From: Saccharina japonica
Lineage: Eukaryota; Sar; Phaeophyceae; Laminariales; Laminariaceae
Direction: 5' to 3'
Length of the DNA: 64,000 bases
NCBI GenBank assembly: GCA_008828725.1
Contig: MEHQ01001746.1
Coordinates: 721,675 to 785,674, forward strand
A program made the position numbers and the translations under genes. Position 1 is the stretch's first letter; each line of letters begins with the position of its first letter. Below, piece by piece: positions 1 to 12,100 of the stretch. The notes beneath the pieces were generated by a model. It had not been told where the DNA came from, searched no databases, and saw nothing but the letters and a program-made list of their open reading frames with translations.

Positions 1-210
1 CAGACGAGCAGACAGACAAACCTCAATATTAAGGATTCTTTAAATAAAGCCACGCTGCGGCAGCTTTCAGAACTGTTTTTTGTCCGTTTGTGTCCGTTCG
101 CGACCAGGGGGGTACACCCCCACGGGCACATACCCAACCATTATGAAGAGCATCTATTGATGCTTCGAAGGGCTGCGCCCTTCTCAGCATCAAATATCTC
201 CTCATTATTA
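1..210. repeat. Dispersed repeat with terminal hairpin, copy 1 (cut by window edge)
   Basis: This is nearly identical to 27,051-27,258 and similar to 34,052-34,247. The copies share a block with a small hairpin (GGGGG-TACA-CCCCC, near 110) and a longer hairpin near 153-190 whose outer stem is TTGATGCT/AGCATCAA and inner stem GAAGGGC/GCCCTTC. The shared sequence stops at a common end, TATCTCCTCATTA, and then diverges. A common 3' boundary with variable left ends fits a retrotransposon terminal fragment; the class is not identified. No coding potential is claimed. Confidence 0.75.
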
Positions 211-3200
211 ATATTTCAAAATTGTACGCGCCGACAATCCCAGCGTCCTGCTCTGTTTTCATTCTTTAAATCACGCTGCGCCCGAGCGTCTATTAATAGC
301 CTTTGTTTTCCTGCATGGTGTGTGTGGTGGTTTAATATGTCAGTTGTGGCGCGAGCCTGTTTTGAGTCATGGGGGGTGAACACCCACTTTTCGCCAGGTA
401 CGTAAAAAACCGGACTAAAAACTTGCACGAGTACTCGTACACCTGGTGTAGACCCCGCGTGCCAATACGAAGTATGCCAGCAGTGTATAACCAGGTACCC
501 GGGTACCTACTACTGCCACACGTACATGATATACAAGGATACCAGGTACCAGTTACTCGTGTATGGCAAGAACCGCAGCGAAACCTAGCGGACAGCCAAA
601 TGGTTGCGCTGCAGGTCATCCTTGTCCTGTAGGTGCGAGTGTTGGCGTGGGTTGGTGGCTTCGACTGTTTCGCAACCGAGCGGGCATGAGACACATTGGT
701 TTGTGTATCGCTGTAGACGGCTAGGCAACTTGTCGCAACCGGCCCACGTGGCGGCAACAGAGATCGCGATGCACCATGAGCCACCAGCATTGATCATCAG
801 TTGAGGGCTCCTTGCGCTATCCAGTCACTCCGACTACATGCTACAGTACTACGGGGGAACATAGTAATCAGGACCAACTATGATTACTCGTAGTACAAGT
901 ACTGGAATACACGTAAATATTTTGTGTTGGTGATGGGTCATGATTACTATGGTCAGGATGGTATTCTCTGACATCTCTTACGTACACGGCTAGACCTTCC
1001 TCTCAGTCTCTCAGCTTTTTTTGTACTTGCCACGCCCTTTGTACAGGGTACGTACGTACCTACAGCAGCAGTTGTCGCTTGTCCTGTAGCCCCCACTGAC
1101 GCTGTACGCAGGGAACTAAGGTGGCGTGTGGGTAGGTCTCTGTAGGTGTGAGTGGCTTGTTCACACACGATCGTTCTTTCTACGCACCCGCCGACATCCA
1201 GCAGGCCCAGTGACCGTTCTGATTCTTCATCCTAGATATATAAAAGCGACTGCTGCTGTGGTCACGAACCACGACACAGCAATATCACATCGTACCGCTG
1301 TAAGCCAATACAATGCTGTGCCGTCGTGCTGGGCATGCCAAGCGCACCATACACACGACCGCGACGCAGATACATTGCACGACAGAAACACAAAATAAGG
1401 CACGAGTACACTACTCGTACTCAAAGAAAGTAAAGGAGATTGAGGGGAATCATTAAACTAAACACATGAAAAATGAAACGAAAAGCCAAGAGCGGAAGAG
1501 AAATACACCGAGTGTGAGGGAAAGTTGACACCTGGTAAGCTAGCAGCAAATATTGACATATACCCCGAAACATAATTTGGGAGAGGGAAACTAAAACAAA
1601 ACCAAATCAACCATTGTCCAGAACAAACCAGAACCAAGGCGGCCCACAAGCAAGACTTAATGCTGCAGCCGGCATGGACTCCGAATGCAACTGGAAATAT
1701 TGCCACACGGTCTGTCACGTCCTAACTCTAGTTTATATTTTGGTGATATTGACGTCTATATCGCTATCGTCGCAACCCTACCCCCACGGGCAAAACGGGA
1801 AACGAGAAAGGAACAGAGAAAACGGCCAAAGGAAACGGGTACGTACGTATCATACATGGGTCATGTTGTTACGATGTGCTGAGCCGAGATGTTTGCGTTT
1901 GGGTTGGCAGGCCCCGCATATGGCTGCTGCTGTGTCTCAAACCGTAGATATGTTATCGCCGTATTCGCTTATAAAGGGTATCGCTGTATACGTCACAAGT
2001 CGGTGCGTCGCTGCTGCTGCTGTTGCTATCCTGTTTCTGCTGTTCGTTTTATGTGTTTTCTGCTGCTACTGTTGCTGCTGATGCTTCGATCCACTGATCG
2101 TTTTCGCTCACAGAGCGCACCTGGTGATCGTCTGTATCCATCGTGTCTATCTCACTAGTTTTATGCTAAAACAAACCATGCAAAGCCCAATCTCACTACC
2201 TGTAATTAGTTGGTCGTAAACTGGAGTGCTGAACTATTTTGGTCTGAGGCTATTCATTCAATATCGGATAGGTTTGTCTGTGGATTCAGCTACGTGCCCC
2301 ACCAACGTAGTAACGGACAAAGCGTGGGTTGTTGGTGGAGATACTCAGGCGTGTTTGTGTCGGGTGCCCCGGTCGTGCTAGGGTTCTGAGTGTAACATAA
2401 GCGATGGGTTTCTCTGCACGCGGGTCCCAGCGACACTTCGTTGTTATATGATCGAGCTCGCTGCATATCATCAATAATTGGCGCGCATACGTGGCGGCCA
2501 ACAGGGCGACAAGCGATGCGGGGCTTACATTCATGCTCGCTACAATTGACACGCATAGGGGGTCGCTCACTTCGCAGGCCGCGAAGCAGGGCTCTGCGCA
2601 CCACGCTTGGCTCCCCGCCTCCCGAGCCCCGCTCACCCCAGACCGTGTGCGTGCGATAGCTTGATACCCACAAAAAGAAACAGCAAGTGGGAGCAGTGGC
2701 AGAGCAGTCTTAGTTATATTGTAAGTATACAGTAGCTGGCAACTACGTACACTAATCTTGTGTGTTGTACCTGGCAGCCTGAAACAATGGTAGGTACTGG
2801 AGTTCGCTCTTTTGTTTAACTTAAAACAGAAATGCCACGGGACGTTTTTGGCCCTACATGGAGATAATGCCACGAAACCATACCACGCACAAGGCCCATA
2901 ATATTGGCCCATCCACGGTGCTCCGATTCCTAGGGAGGAGCCAGGTTGTGCGACGCACTGTTGTGACTAGCAGCGGGCTTCGACCCCTGCACTACTACAG
3001 TGGTCGTCATCACTCCCCTGCATGATTGCGGGCCATCATGATGTATACCTCACATTACGTGCTTGCATCTGGCTGCATGCTGTTTTGTTTTGTCCCTTTG
3101 CACTTTGAATACAAATCAAGTTTTTTTTATATGCACCAGCAGCAGCAGCAGCGCGTCCATGTGCAGGACAATCCACCACACGTTCGCCCCCCCCCACCCA

Positions 3201-3745
3201 CTGATCCTGGTCGCGAATGATGAAGAGGGAGAGATGGCTCGAAGCCCGCTACCTGTCGCGGTGGCAGATAGATAGACGGAAATACAACAGCACCACAGCT
3301 ATCGCGATCCCAAACAGACTTTCTGAGCGGAATAGAGACGGACGTTCGCTGTGGGTTCGATCGGTTGACGAATATTTGCGTCGCCCGAGCGTGTATATAC
3401 AACAGTGCATATGGATAACTCGGAATAAAATATGAATCTCTATTAATGAATAAGGACACGTGCCACATGTGCCCGTCCCCGGTACCAGTACGAGTATACG
3501 ATTCATTATCATGAGGCCACGCAGGTATGAGTCGCGCGAGCAGATTGGTCGGGCTAACGGGACAAAGCGCAATGTAAAAAACCCCAACCAGGCAAGGCAG
3601 ACGAAGTATCGAATCCGTTAGTGATCAGCGACATATTCTCAAAGTGCCGGTTAGTCGTACATGGCGAGATTATGTTTGTCAGACCAACTATCGAATTGAT
3701 TACGAGCTGGTTCCAGAGACAGCCAGAGCTTTACCCCTTCGCAAC
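211..3745. other. Gene-free interval
   Basis: No recognisable coding region was seen on either strand; open frames here are short and overlap in several frames. The stretch contains many short palindromic motifs around GTAC (for example ACGAGTACTCGT near 427), a CTG-rich tract near 2,010-2,080 and a (CAG)5 run near 3,135. Confidence 0.5.
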
Positions 3746-4015
3746 TTTGCGCTTTGGTTTTTGAGAGTTGGAAAGCGAAACTTGGCAGGGATGTGCGTCA
3801 CCACACGAAGACAAAACTCACGACTGGCCTTTTTTTTTTTTTTTTTTTCGTTCTTTAGGTACACTTTTCCATATTTTCTGATTTTTTTTGCAACTTTGAC
3901 CGTTCCTCATGCACATGTTAAAAAAAAAAAGGCCAGTCGCTAGTTGTTTCGAAATTTTGTTGCGCACAACCGTGTTAAATGTTCATGTTACAACTCTCAA
4001 AAACCAAAGCGCAAA
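3746..4015. mobile_element. Inverted-repeat element with perfect 25-bp terminal repeats
   Basis: The left end (3,746-3,770) is the exact reverse complement of the right end (3,991-4,015); the first bases are TTTGCGCTTTGGTTTTTGAG. A second nested pair lies inside: CGACTGGCCTTTTTTTTTT at 3,821 onward matches AAAAAAAAAAGGCCAGTCG ending at 3,939. There is no coding capacity, so this looks like a MITE or foldback-type element. A diverged relative lies at about 6,231-6,500. Confidence 0.7.
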
Positions 4016-4500
4016 AACGATTTCTGTGAGGAGTAAATATTCACCTAAGGTGCCAAAATAGCTCCATACGTTGTTCTTACTTTGGGAGGCGTTTCTTATA
4101 ACAGCCCCTCACGGCTTGCAAATCAAAACAAGTGTCACGAACGTCTTCCTGTTGTTGAGGCGATCATGCCAACATGTCTACTGTCGAATATGTCGACGGA
4201 CTGATCGAGATATGGCCTGATTTCAAATTGTCTTGATTTAAATATTTTAGGAATCTCACATCCCTATGATATGTGAAATGACGCCTCCCCAAGTAGTACT
4301 ACAATGTCCATATCTTTCGATCTACAACTCGCACGACAAAAATCGCTTCACCGATGTGTCCCCCTTGTTCATGCGGTCGTGTAGACATCTTTGTGATGCA
4401 ATACACACTAGTGTATTCCGTTTGTTATTTCCCGAAGGTGGAATTTTACGCCTTTTCGTGGAACCAGCTCGTACCAAGTGGCGAAATGTCCATAGTTTAC
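4016..4500. repeat. Diverged dispersed repeat, copy 1 (partner near 6,500-6,950)
   Basis: Stretches of this interval match 6,501-6,950 in the same orientation, including GAACGTCTTCCTGTTGTTGA versus GGACGTCTTCCTCGTGTTGA, and CGATGTGT followed by a similar CCCTTGTTC/CCCTGGTCC run. The two inverted-repeat elements and this flank together form a duplicated unit of about 0.7 kb. No gene is recognised. Confidence 0.55.
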
Positions 4501-4744
4501 TTGAACTTTGATTACGTAATATTTTAGGCAGGGGATCTAGCTTAAACTCGATGAAACGACACGATAATATACAGTTGAAAAACGTGTGATTTTGGGTATA
4601 TGATGTAACCGTCTGACAGAGTCCAGTGACTAACGGCACTGGGAACTGAATAATAGGACCACTGGTATTGCACCCTTCACGAACGATTCCCACGGAAACG
4701 AAATCGGCAGTCAGCCGACAGTCCGACACCAAATCTGCCCAGGT

Positions 4745-5495
4745 ACCTGGTGACACTCAAGCATTCCAGCTTCCAGGTGCCCTGGGGAGTGGCGGGACTC
4801 AAATGCTTTCAGACCCTCACAGGCACACGTGGGGCTGGTGGCATTATATCCTTCCAATCCCCAGGTTTCGGAACTGCGTCATTTCAGCCCCCAAGAACCA
4901 CTAGGACTGGCGAGACTCAGTCGGTTCAGACCGCAGGTGCTCTTTGGACTGGCGGGACTCAGTTTTTTCAGCCTCCAAGTACTCTTAGGACTGGCGGAAA
5001 TCAGATATTTCTTGGGACTGGCGGGACTCAGTTGTTTCTTGGGACTGGCGGGACTCATTTTTTTCAGCCCTCAGGTACTCTGGGGACTGGCGGGACTCAA
5101 TAAATTCAGGCCCACAGATACCCTAAGCTGGGAACTTGCGAGACCCAGCATTTTTGGCCCCCAATGTGCCCTTGCGACTGGCAGGACTACGTTCTTTCAA
5201 CCCCCCAGGTACCCTTGAAACTGGCGGAACTCAGTTTGCTCGGCTAGCCAAGTACGCTTGGAACTGGTGGGACTCAGTTCTTTCAGCCCAACGGTACTCT
5301 GGACACTAGCGCGACTTAGTTGTTTTAGCTCAACGGTACCCTGGGTACTCGTGGGACTCGGACCGTTTAGTCCCCACGGTACCCTAGGCACTGGCGGGAC
5401 TGAGCCCTATTAGCCCCCAAGGCCCCCTGGGAACTGGTGGGACGCAGTCATTTAAGCCCCCTAGGTACCTTGGATGCTTGATCCTCCCAGAACGA
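4745..5495. repeat. Degenerate minisatellite, unit about 42 bp
   Basis: A recurring unit with core ACTGGCGGGACTCAGTT, then T-rich sequence, then TCAGCCCCCAAGGTAC, repeats head to tail. Two adjacent units starting near 4,906 and 4,948 are each 42 bp. Because 42 is a multiple of three, open frames run through the block on both strands; these are treated as artefacts of the repeat. Units diverge at both edges. Confidence 0.75.
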
Positions 5496-6230
5496 CCGGT
5501 ACTGGCGAGCCATTGACTGAGTCCCGAGGGCATGTGCTGATATTGTCCGCTTTGTGGTGGTTCGTATGCCCTTGTGTGTTTTAATCGCCTGTCCACTGTT
5601 CGCTCCTTGTTTATGTGTCTGCCAGGCTATCTAGCTAGCAAGAGTGCATTTAGTAGGGGGGGTGGGCTTCCGGGTATGATTACTGGTACGCGATTTGGTT
5701 CGATTCGAAGAGTACTCTTATATTTCGTAAGTACATACGAGGTATGTATGTTGTAAATATCATACCAGGTATTGCGCAACGCGAGGGTTAGTAATATTAT
5801 GTTCACGTGTGAACTAAAGGTACACGACTACCCTGCTAGATGTCCATGATATATATAATCGAGTACCCAATACTCGAGTTACCTTATCGAAAAAACTTGA
5901 ATAACGTAATAGGGAGTTATGAAGTCGTCACATCACATCCATTGGAACTATAAAAAAAATCCTACCTGCTGGTAGCAAACACTCCCGTTAGATACACAAA
6001 TGGGGGTACATATACCACCCAGAGGACGGTTAGGGTACTCGAGGATGATGTTGCGCCTTGAAGTAGCCCCGTACGTGTTGGAATGGTGTCCAGTTCGGAC
6101 CGGAAAAAAAGTGCGTGGTTACTACCAGGGCCAAGGTACTTCTTATACAACTGTAATACTTCTACTGTACGAAGATTGTAGGACGTACAAGCTGGTAACA
6201 ATGACAGGCAGGACTTTACGGCTTCAGTAC
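5496..6230. other. Gene-free interval
   Basis: Nothing recognisable is seen on either strand. The sequence is AT-leaning from about 5,690 and includes tracts such as TATATATAATCGAG near 5,850. Confidence 0.4.
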
Positions 6231-6500
6231 TTTGGGCCATGGTTTTTGAAGGGTTAATACACAAGTTTGGCACGGTTGTTCTTCATGGCGATGTGAAAAA
6301 ATGTAGACTGCCTTTTTATTTTGGTTTCGTGCGTAAGGCTTATTTTTACGATTTTTCCGGGTTATTTGGTATATTTGACGTTAACTGATTAACGGAAAAA
6401 TAACAAAAAAGGCCAGTCTTCACATTTTTTTCAATATTGCCGTGAAAAGCAACATATCAAAACTTGATTCAAAACTCTAAAAAACCATTGCTCGGAAATG
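6231..6500. mobile_element. Inverted-repeat element, diverged relative of the 3,746 element
   Basis: The left end reads CCATGGTTTTTGAAGGGTT and the right end reads AAAACTCTAAAAAACCATTG. An internal ACTGCCTTTTTATT pairs with AAAAAAGGCCAGT. The layout is the same as at 3,746-4,015 but the ends are no longer perfect, which suggests an older copy. Confidence 0.55.
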
Positions 6501-6950
6501 GTTTCCCCGAAGGGTAACCCCTCCCTTATGATTTCAAATTGTCGTAAGACGCTGTTCTAGTACTTTGGCAGGCGTTTCTTAACACACAATGTAGGCTCGT
6601 ATATAAAACAAATGTCACATGGACGTCTTCCTCGTGTTGATGCGATCATGTCAAGATGTTTAGTGTCGAATTACTCGGCGTATTGACCGACGTATGGCCT
6701 AAATGCATATTATATTGATTTGGTAATCCCTACGTACCAGGTACTGGTAGAAAATAGCGCCTCCCCAAGAATCACAAGGGACGTCCATACCTCTCGAACT
6801 GCAACTCATAGGCGAATCATATCTTCCCCGATGTGTTGCCCTGGTCCAAGCGGTCATGTGGATGTGGTCAACGGCGAAAATATCGGCGTATTCTTGAGCT
6901 TATTTCTCGAAAGTGAAATGCTGTTCATCTTGCTGGAACCAGCTCAAAGA
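6501..6950. repeat. Diverged dispersed repeat, copy 2 (partner at 4,016-4,500)
   Basis: This aligns with 4,016-4,500 in direct orientation with many substitutions and small indels, and follows the inverted-repeat element exactly as in copy 1. No gene is recognised. Confidence 0.5.
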
Positions 6951-9087
6951 AGAACACGCACACCGACCGTGGTGGCTGCAGGACAAAGGCAGTAAACCCT
7001 GTTAGGACTGCATCCCCGTTGTGGCGACACAACCCTTGGAATTAGTAGGAGAGCCAAATTTAAGTTCCTTTATAGTATAGGAGTTAAATGGTGTCATCAT
7101 CCTACATGTAGATCGTACGCTTCTACGGGTGTCCTCGTAGCCGCTGGACTTGTATCCTACCCGACCTTTTAGCTGATTTTCCTCCACCGTTTCATTCGGC
7201 CTGGGGGAATAGGGCAGGGGGTATGCTTCGGATAGGGTACGGGTATAGTAAGGTATCAGGCCGCGTACTAAATGTACCCGCTACTGACGTTCGAATATGC
7301 ACCCGGTGCGAACACTGCCCTGCAGACGGGTACAATACTTCATCAGTGGATGGAACACTCTGTCAGTATCGGATATATTCCCTGGATTGTACCTCTAACA
7401 TTACAGATACCCACCGACACGGTTAGCTTTCGGAATTCAGGTACTGTGAATAACCAACTACCAGGTTATATTTTATACATTATGTTTTAACATTTGATGT
7501 TGCAACGGGTATGGCATTGGGGGCGTCAATATGCGCACTATACACCGTTGGCAGAGTATCCCCGAGTATGTTACCCGGACTCCTGTAAGTATGTACTCGA
7601 ATAAGCTCACCGTTGCTACTAATAGCTCGTAACTAGGAATAATGTGTAAAAACTTACACCAGCAGCAACGGAGGTACAGCACTGTGCGGCAGAGCCAGTA
7701 CTCCAGTACGCGTACGTACTGTACAGGAGCCCTTTGGGCGTGATGCACACTCGTGGACTTGCCGTGGTCTGAGGACATACTGTTCTGTACCCACCGTTCC
7801 CCTCGTGCTTGGTACTTTGTAGGGGGATCAAGCCGTGCTATATATGTGGACCTGGCGTACTTTTCGTTTTACTAATACCTGCCTCGTCACAGCAGCACCA
7901 AGGACTGCACCGCAGTACGAATATGAATACACGTGATTATTGTTTTACCAGTAGGCTTACCATACGTACTGTTTTCAGGTACTGGAGCGTATGTAGCATT
8001 GTAAAAATAACGTGTACGCACTGTGTATCTGAAACATGAGTGATGCCACGTGCTATTATATACCTTGTACATATATACCTGATATCTGTGTGAACAAAGC
8101 AGTACTGCTGAACAGTACTCTACGCGTCCTGTCAGCCGTGTAACTTCCTCCTTTCTCGCGGGCCCATCTCCAAACGCGAAGCATGAAGACCTGGCGACCT
8201 TGCCTTTTTTGCCGCCAATAGACATACCCTACATCGCACACTACTCGGCTGGGCTCCTCCTGCGAATACATACAGACGTGTCTTCGTACGTGACGGTTGT
8301 ATTGTGCCTAAAGTGAAAACCCAAGTTGCCTCTTGTGGAGTCCCATTGGGAGCGGCCACCGTCGCGGAGTAGCGCCGGACGTGCCTGCGCGAAGGTGGGA
8401 ATCACTGTTCTTGCTTCTCATCATGGCATGTGAAGTGGAAGTGTCCTAAAAACAGCCAAATGTGTTGTCGGCCAAAATAAATAACACCACGGGCTTTGCG
8501 TCCTCCCAACGAGCGCTTCAGCGGCACCGATCACACGATTTGTTATCGCCAGGGTTCTACATCTTAACGACTTGTGCCATGATTTATTTAGTGCGATGCG
8601 CCTTGCACGGCAGAGTGAGGGCAATACGTGTGCACATCGATGCTGCTCCCTTGATCGATATATATTCTGACCTAGTGTAGGTGGATCTGTCAAGTAGGGG
8701 CAGACAAAAATACAAGACATATGCAATCAAGATCAACTCCATCCAACCATTTGTCGTTGGTCAACCTCCTGACGTCCACACCTTCCTGCCGGCATACAAA
8801 CGTCGTAAAAGGGTGCTGACCACAAGACAGTCACTATGAAAGGCGCAAATGTATACGTCCGATCGGGTCCAAGGGCATATAGTGGGGCTTTCAGTGGTAC
8901 TAAGTTCAAACGTGCCAACTTCGTTTTTATAGTCCACTTGGTATATGTCCAGGTTTGTGCGACACTCAATCCGTTGTTTTTACTTGTTGATTTCTCGAAC
9001 GGCAGGTGTGCACAGCTCAGCACAAGGTCTCTTTTGCGCTAGTCACCTCCTCTGCTGGGCTGCCACAAGCAATCCACGGCCGCGGTT
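6951..9087. other. Gene-free interval upstream of the first EsV-1-7 gene
   Basis: No coding region is recognised. Short motifs of the form GTACGAGTA/TACTCGTAC and GGTACC recur. The last few hundred bases would hold the promoter and 5' UTR of the 9,101 gene, but no TATA box can be assigned with confidence. Confidence 0.4.
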
Positions 9088-9100
9088 ATCTTCGGTGAAA
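9088..9100 (+). promoter_or_regulatory. Conserved 13-nt leader directly before the start codon
   Basis: ATCTTCGGTGAAA lies immediately before ATG 9,101. The same position holds ATCTTCGGTGATA before ATG 43,298 and ATCTTCGGTCACA before ATG 14,505. The shared leader supports these ATGs as the true starts. Whether it acts in translation, in splicing or is only inherited is unknown. Confidence 0.5.
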
Positions 9101-12100
9101 ATGAGACAATGCTTACGTGACTCCAGCTCAAAGCGACCGAGCTTCAATGTCGACGGCAGCAAAAGGCCAGCGTACTGCAAGCAACATTATGAGCACGGCA
9201 TGGTTGATGTCGTTACCAGGCGTTGCTCACACGATTCCTGTGAGAAATCACCAGGGTTTAATGCTGAGGGCAGCGAAAGAGCGATGTTCTGCAAGAAACA
9301 TGCTAAGGACGGCATGGTCAACGTCGTTCGCAGGCGTTGCCTTCATGACTCCTGCACGTCCGAACCCAGCTTCAATTATGCGGGCAGCAAAATGGCAGCC
9401 TACTGCAAACAACATACTGTAGACGGCATGGTAATGCTCTCTGGCAGGCATTGCTTGCATGAAACCTGCACAAATCGACCGAGCTTCAATGTCGAGGGCA
9501 GCAAAAGGCCAGCGTACTGCAAGCAACATTCTGAGCACGGCATGATTGATGTCGTGACCAGGCGTTGTTTGCGTGATTCCTGTATGACAAAATCTAGTTT
9601 CAATATTGTAGGCAGCACGACAGCGGCGTTCTGCAAGACGCATTCTGAGGACGGCATGGTTGATGTCGTTAACAGGCGTTGCTCGCACGATTTCTGTGAG
9701 AAAACACCCTTGTTTAATGTTGAGGGCAGCAAACGAGCGATGTTTTGCAAGGACCATGCTGAGGACGGCATGGTAAACATCGTGAAAAGGCGTTGCTCAC
9801 ACGATGCCTGTAGAAAAAAACCGTTGTTCAATGTCGAGGGCAAGAGGGCGATGTTCTGCAAGGATCATGCTGAGCACGGCATGGTTAACGTCATCAGCAA
9901 GCGTTGTGCAAATGCCTTGTGCACGACGCAACCGAGCTTCAACATCGAGGGCAACAGAATGCCAGCCTACTGCAAGCAACATGCTAAAGACGGCATGGTT
10001 GATGTCGTGAGGAGGCGTTGCTCACACGGTTCCTGTAGAACAACACCTTTGTTCAATGTTGAGGGCAAGAGGGCGATGCTCTGCAAGGACCATGCTGAGC
10101 ACGGCATGGTTGACGTTATCAACAAGCGTTGTGCAAATGCCTTGTGCATGAAGCAACCGAGCTTCAACATCGAGGGCAGCAGGACGCCAGCCTACTGCAA
10201 GCAACATGCGGAGAACGGCATGGTTGATGTCGTCAGGAGGCGTTGCTCTCACGATACCTGTAGAAAAACACCATTGTTTAATGTTAAGGGCAAGAGGGCG
10301 ATGTTCTGCAAGGACCATGCTGAGCTCGGCATGGTTGACGGTATCAACAAGCGTTGTGCAAATGCCTTGTGCATGAAGCAACCGAGCTTCAACATCGAGG
10401 GAAGCAAGACGCCAGCCTACTGCAAGCAACATGCTACGGACGGCATGGTAAACGTCGTTGACAAGCGTTGCTCACATGAATCCTGCGTGACTCTACCTGG
10501 CTTCAATTTTGATGGCAGCAAGACGGCAATGTTCTGCACTCAACACGCTGAGGACGGTATGGTGAATGTCGTTAGCAGACGTTGCTCACATAACTCGTGT
10601 ACGGCAGCACCATACTTCAATGTTGAGGGCAGTAAGACGGCGATGTTCTGCAAGCAACACGCTGAGGACGGCATGGTGAATGTCACCAGAAGGCGTTGTT
10701 CACATGGTTCCTGTGCTACAAGACCGCATTTCAATGTTGATGGCAGTAAGACCGCGATGTTCTGCAAGACACACGCTGAGGGTGGCATGGTGAATGTCGT
10801 TAGCAGGCGTTGCTCGCATGATTCCTGTATGACGCTACCAACCTTCAACGTCGAGGGCACCAAGAAAGCAGCGTACTGCAAGCAACATGCCCAGGACGGC
10901 ATGGTGAATGTTTCCAGAAGGCGTTGTTCACATGGTTCCTGTGCGACAAGACCACATTTCAATGTTGAGGGCAGTACGACGGCAATGGTTTGCAAAAAAC
11001 ACGCTGAGGGTGGCATGGCGAATGTCGTTAGCAGGCGTTGCTCACATGATTCTTGTATGACGCTACCGACCTTCAATGTGGAGGGCACCAAGAAAGCAGC
11101 GTACTGCAAGCAACATGCTAAGGACGGCATGGTAAACGTCCGTGACAGGCGCTGCTCGCATGACTCCTGCACGGCGCAACCGCGCTTTAATGCTGAGAGC
11201 AGCAAAATGGCAACGTACTGCGAGAAGCATGCCGAGGCAGGCATGGTCAACGTCTGCAACCGTCGTTATTCGTATGCCGCCTGTGCGGCAGAACCAAATT
11301 TCGATGTTGAGGGCAGCAAGACCGCGACGTTCTGCGACAATCATGCTGCGAATGGCATGGGCGACGTCGTTAGCAGGAGTTGCTCGCATGATTCCTGTAG
11401 GAACATACCATTCTTCAATGTTGAGGGCAGCAACAAGGCGATTTTCTGCATGGACCATGCTGAGGACGGCATGGTTGACATCCATAGCAAGCCTTGCGCA
11501 CATGCCTCGTGCACGAAGCAACCGAGCTTCAACACCGAGGGCTGCAAAATGCCAGCCTACTGCAAGAAACACTCTAAGGACGGCATTATAACCGTCGTTG
11601 ACAAGCGTTGCTCACATGACTCCTGCGTGACGCTACCGAGTTTCAATTTCGAGGGCAGCAAGAAAGCAGAGTACTGCAAGGAACATGCTAAGGACGGCAT
11701 GGTAAACGTTTACACCGAGCGTTGTTCACATGCTTCTTGCAAGAGGAAACCGACATTCAACGTCAAGGGCAGCAAGGCGGTGAAGCGCTCTAAGCAGCAT
11801 GTTGTGGACACCATGGCGAACATCCGCACGGAGACTTGCTCACATAATTCCTGCTTAGAGCTGCCGGCGTGGGGTGTGCTGACCGACAGTGAGGCCACTA
11901 CTTGCCTTTGCCATAAAGACGACATCTTGGGCGGTCCGGTGATTAGCTTCAAAAACAAGTGCAAGGTCGCGAGTTGTGGGCGGGCATCACAATGGCGCCT
12001 GAATGGGAAGCAGCCTACCCACTGCTGTATTCACGGCCCCCTAGAAGAAGGGCTTGTCCGCACTGTCGGAGCGGCTAGCAGCAAGAGAAGTCGCCGTAAC

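Noticed and set aside
4750..5218. Gly/Thr/Phe- or Leu/Gly-rich repeat protein
   Set aside because: All frames are open only because the minisatellite unit is 42 bp; no start, conserved residues or paralogue supports coding.
8945..9100. N-terminal extension of the 9,101 gene by 52 residues
   Set aside because: The paralogues start with Met plus two residues before the first Cys, and the conserved leader ATCTTCGGT abuts ATG 9,101. The extension has no similarity to the other loci.
9248..11572. Long minus-strand open frames opposite the 9,101 gene
   Set aside because: The coding unit is 114 nt (111 in three cases), a multiple of three, so unused frames stay open by repetition. Their translations are low-complexity mirrors without independent motifs. 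The same holds opposite the 13,240, 43,298 and 56,618 arrays.
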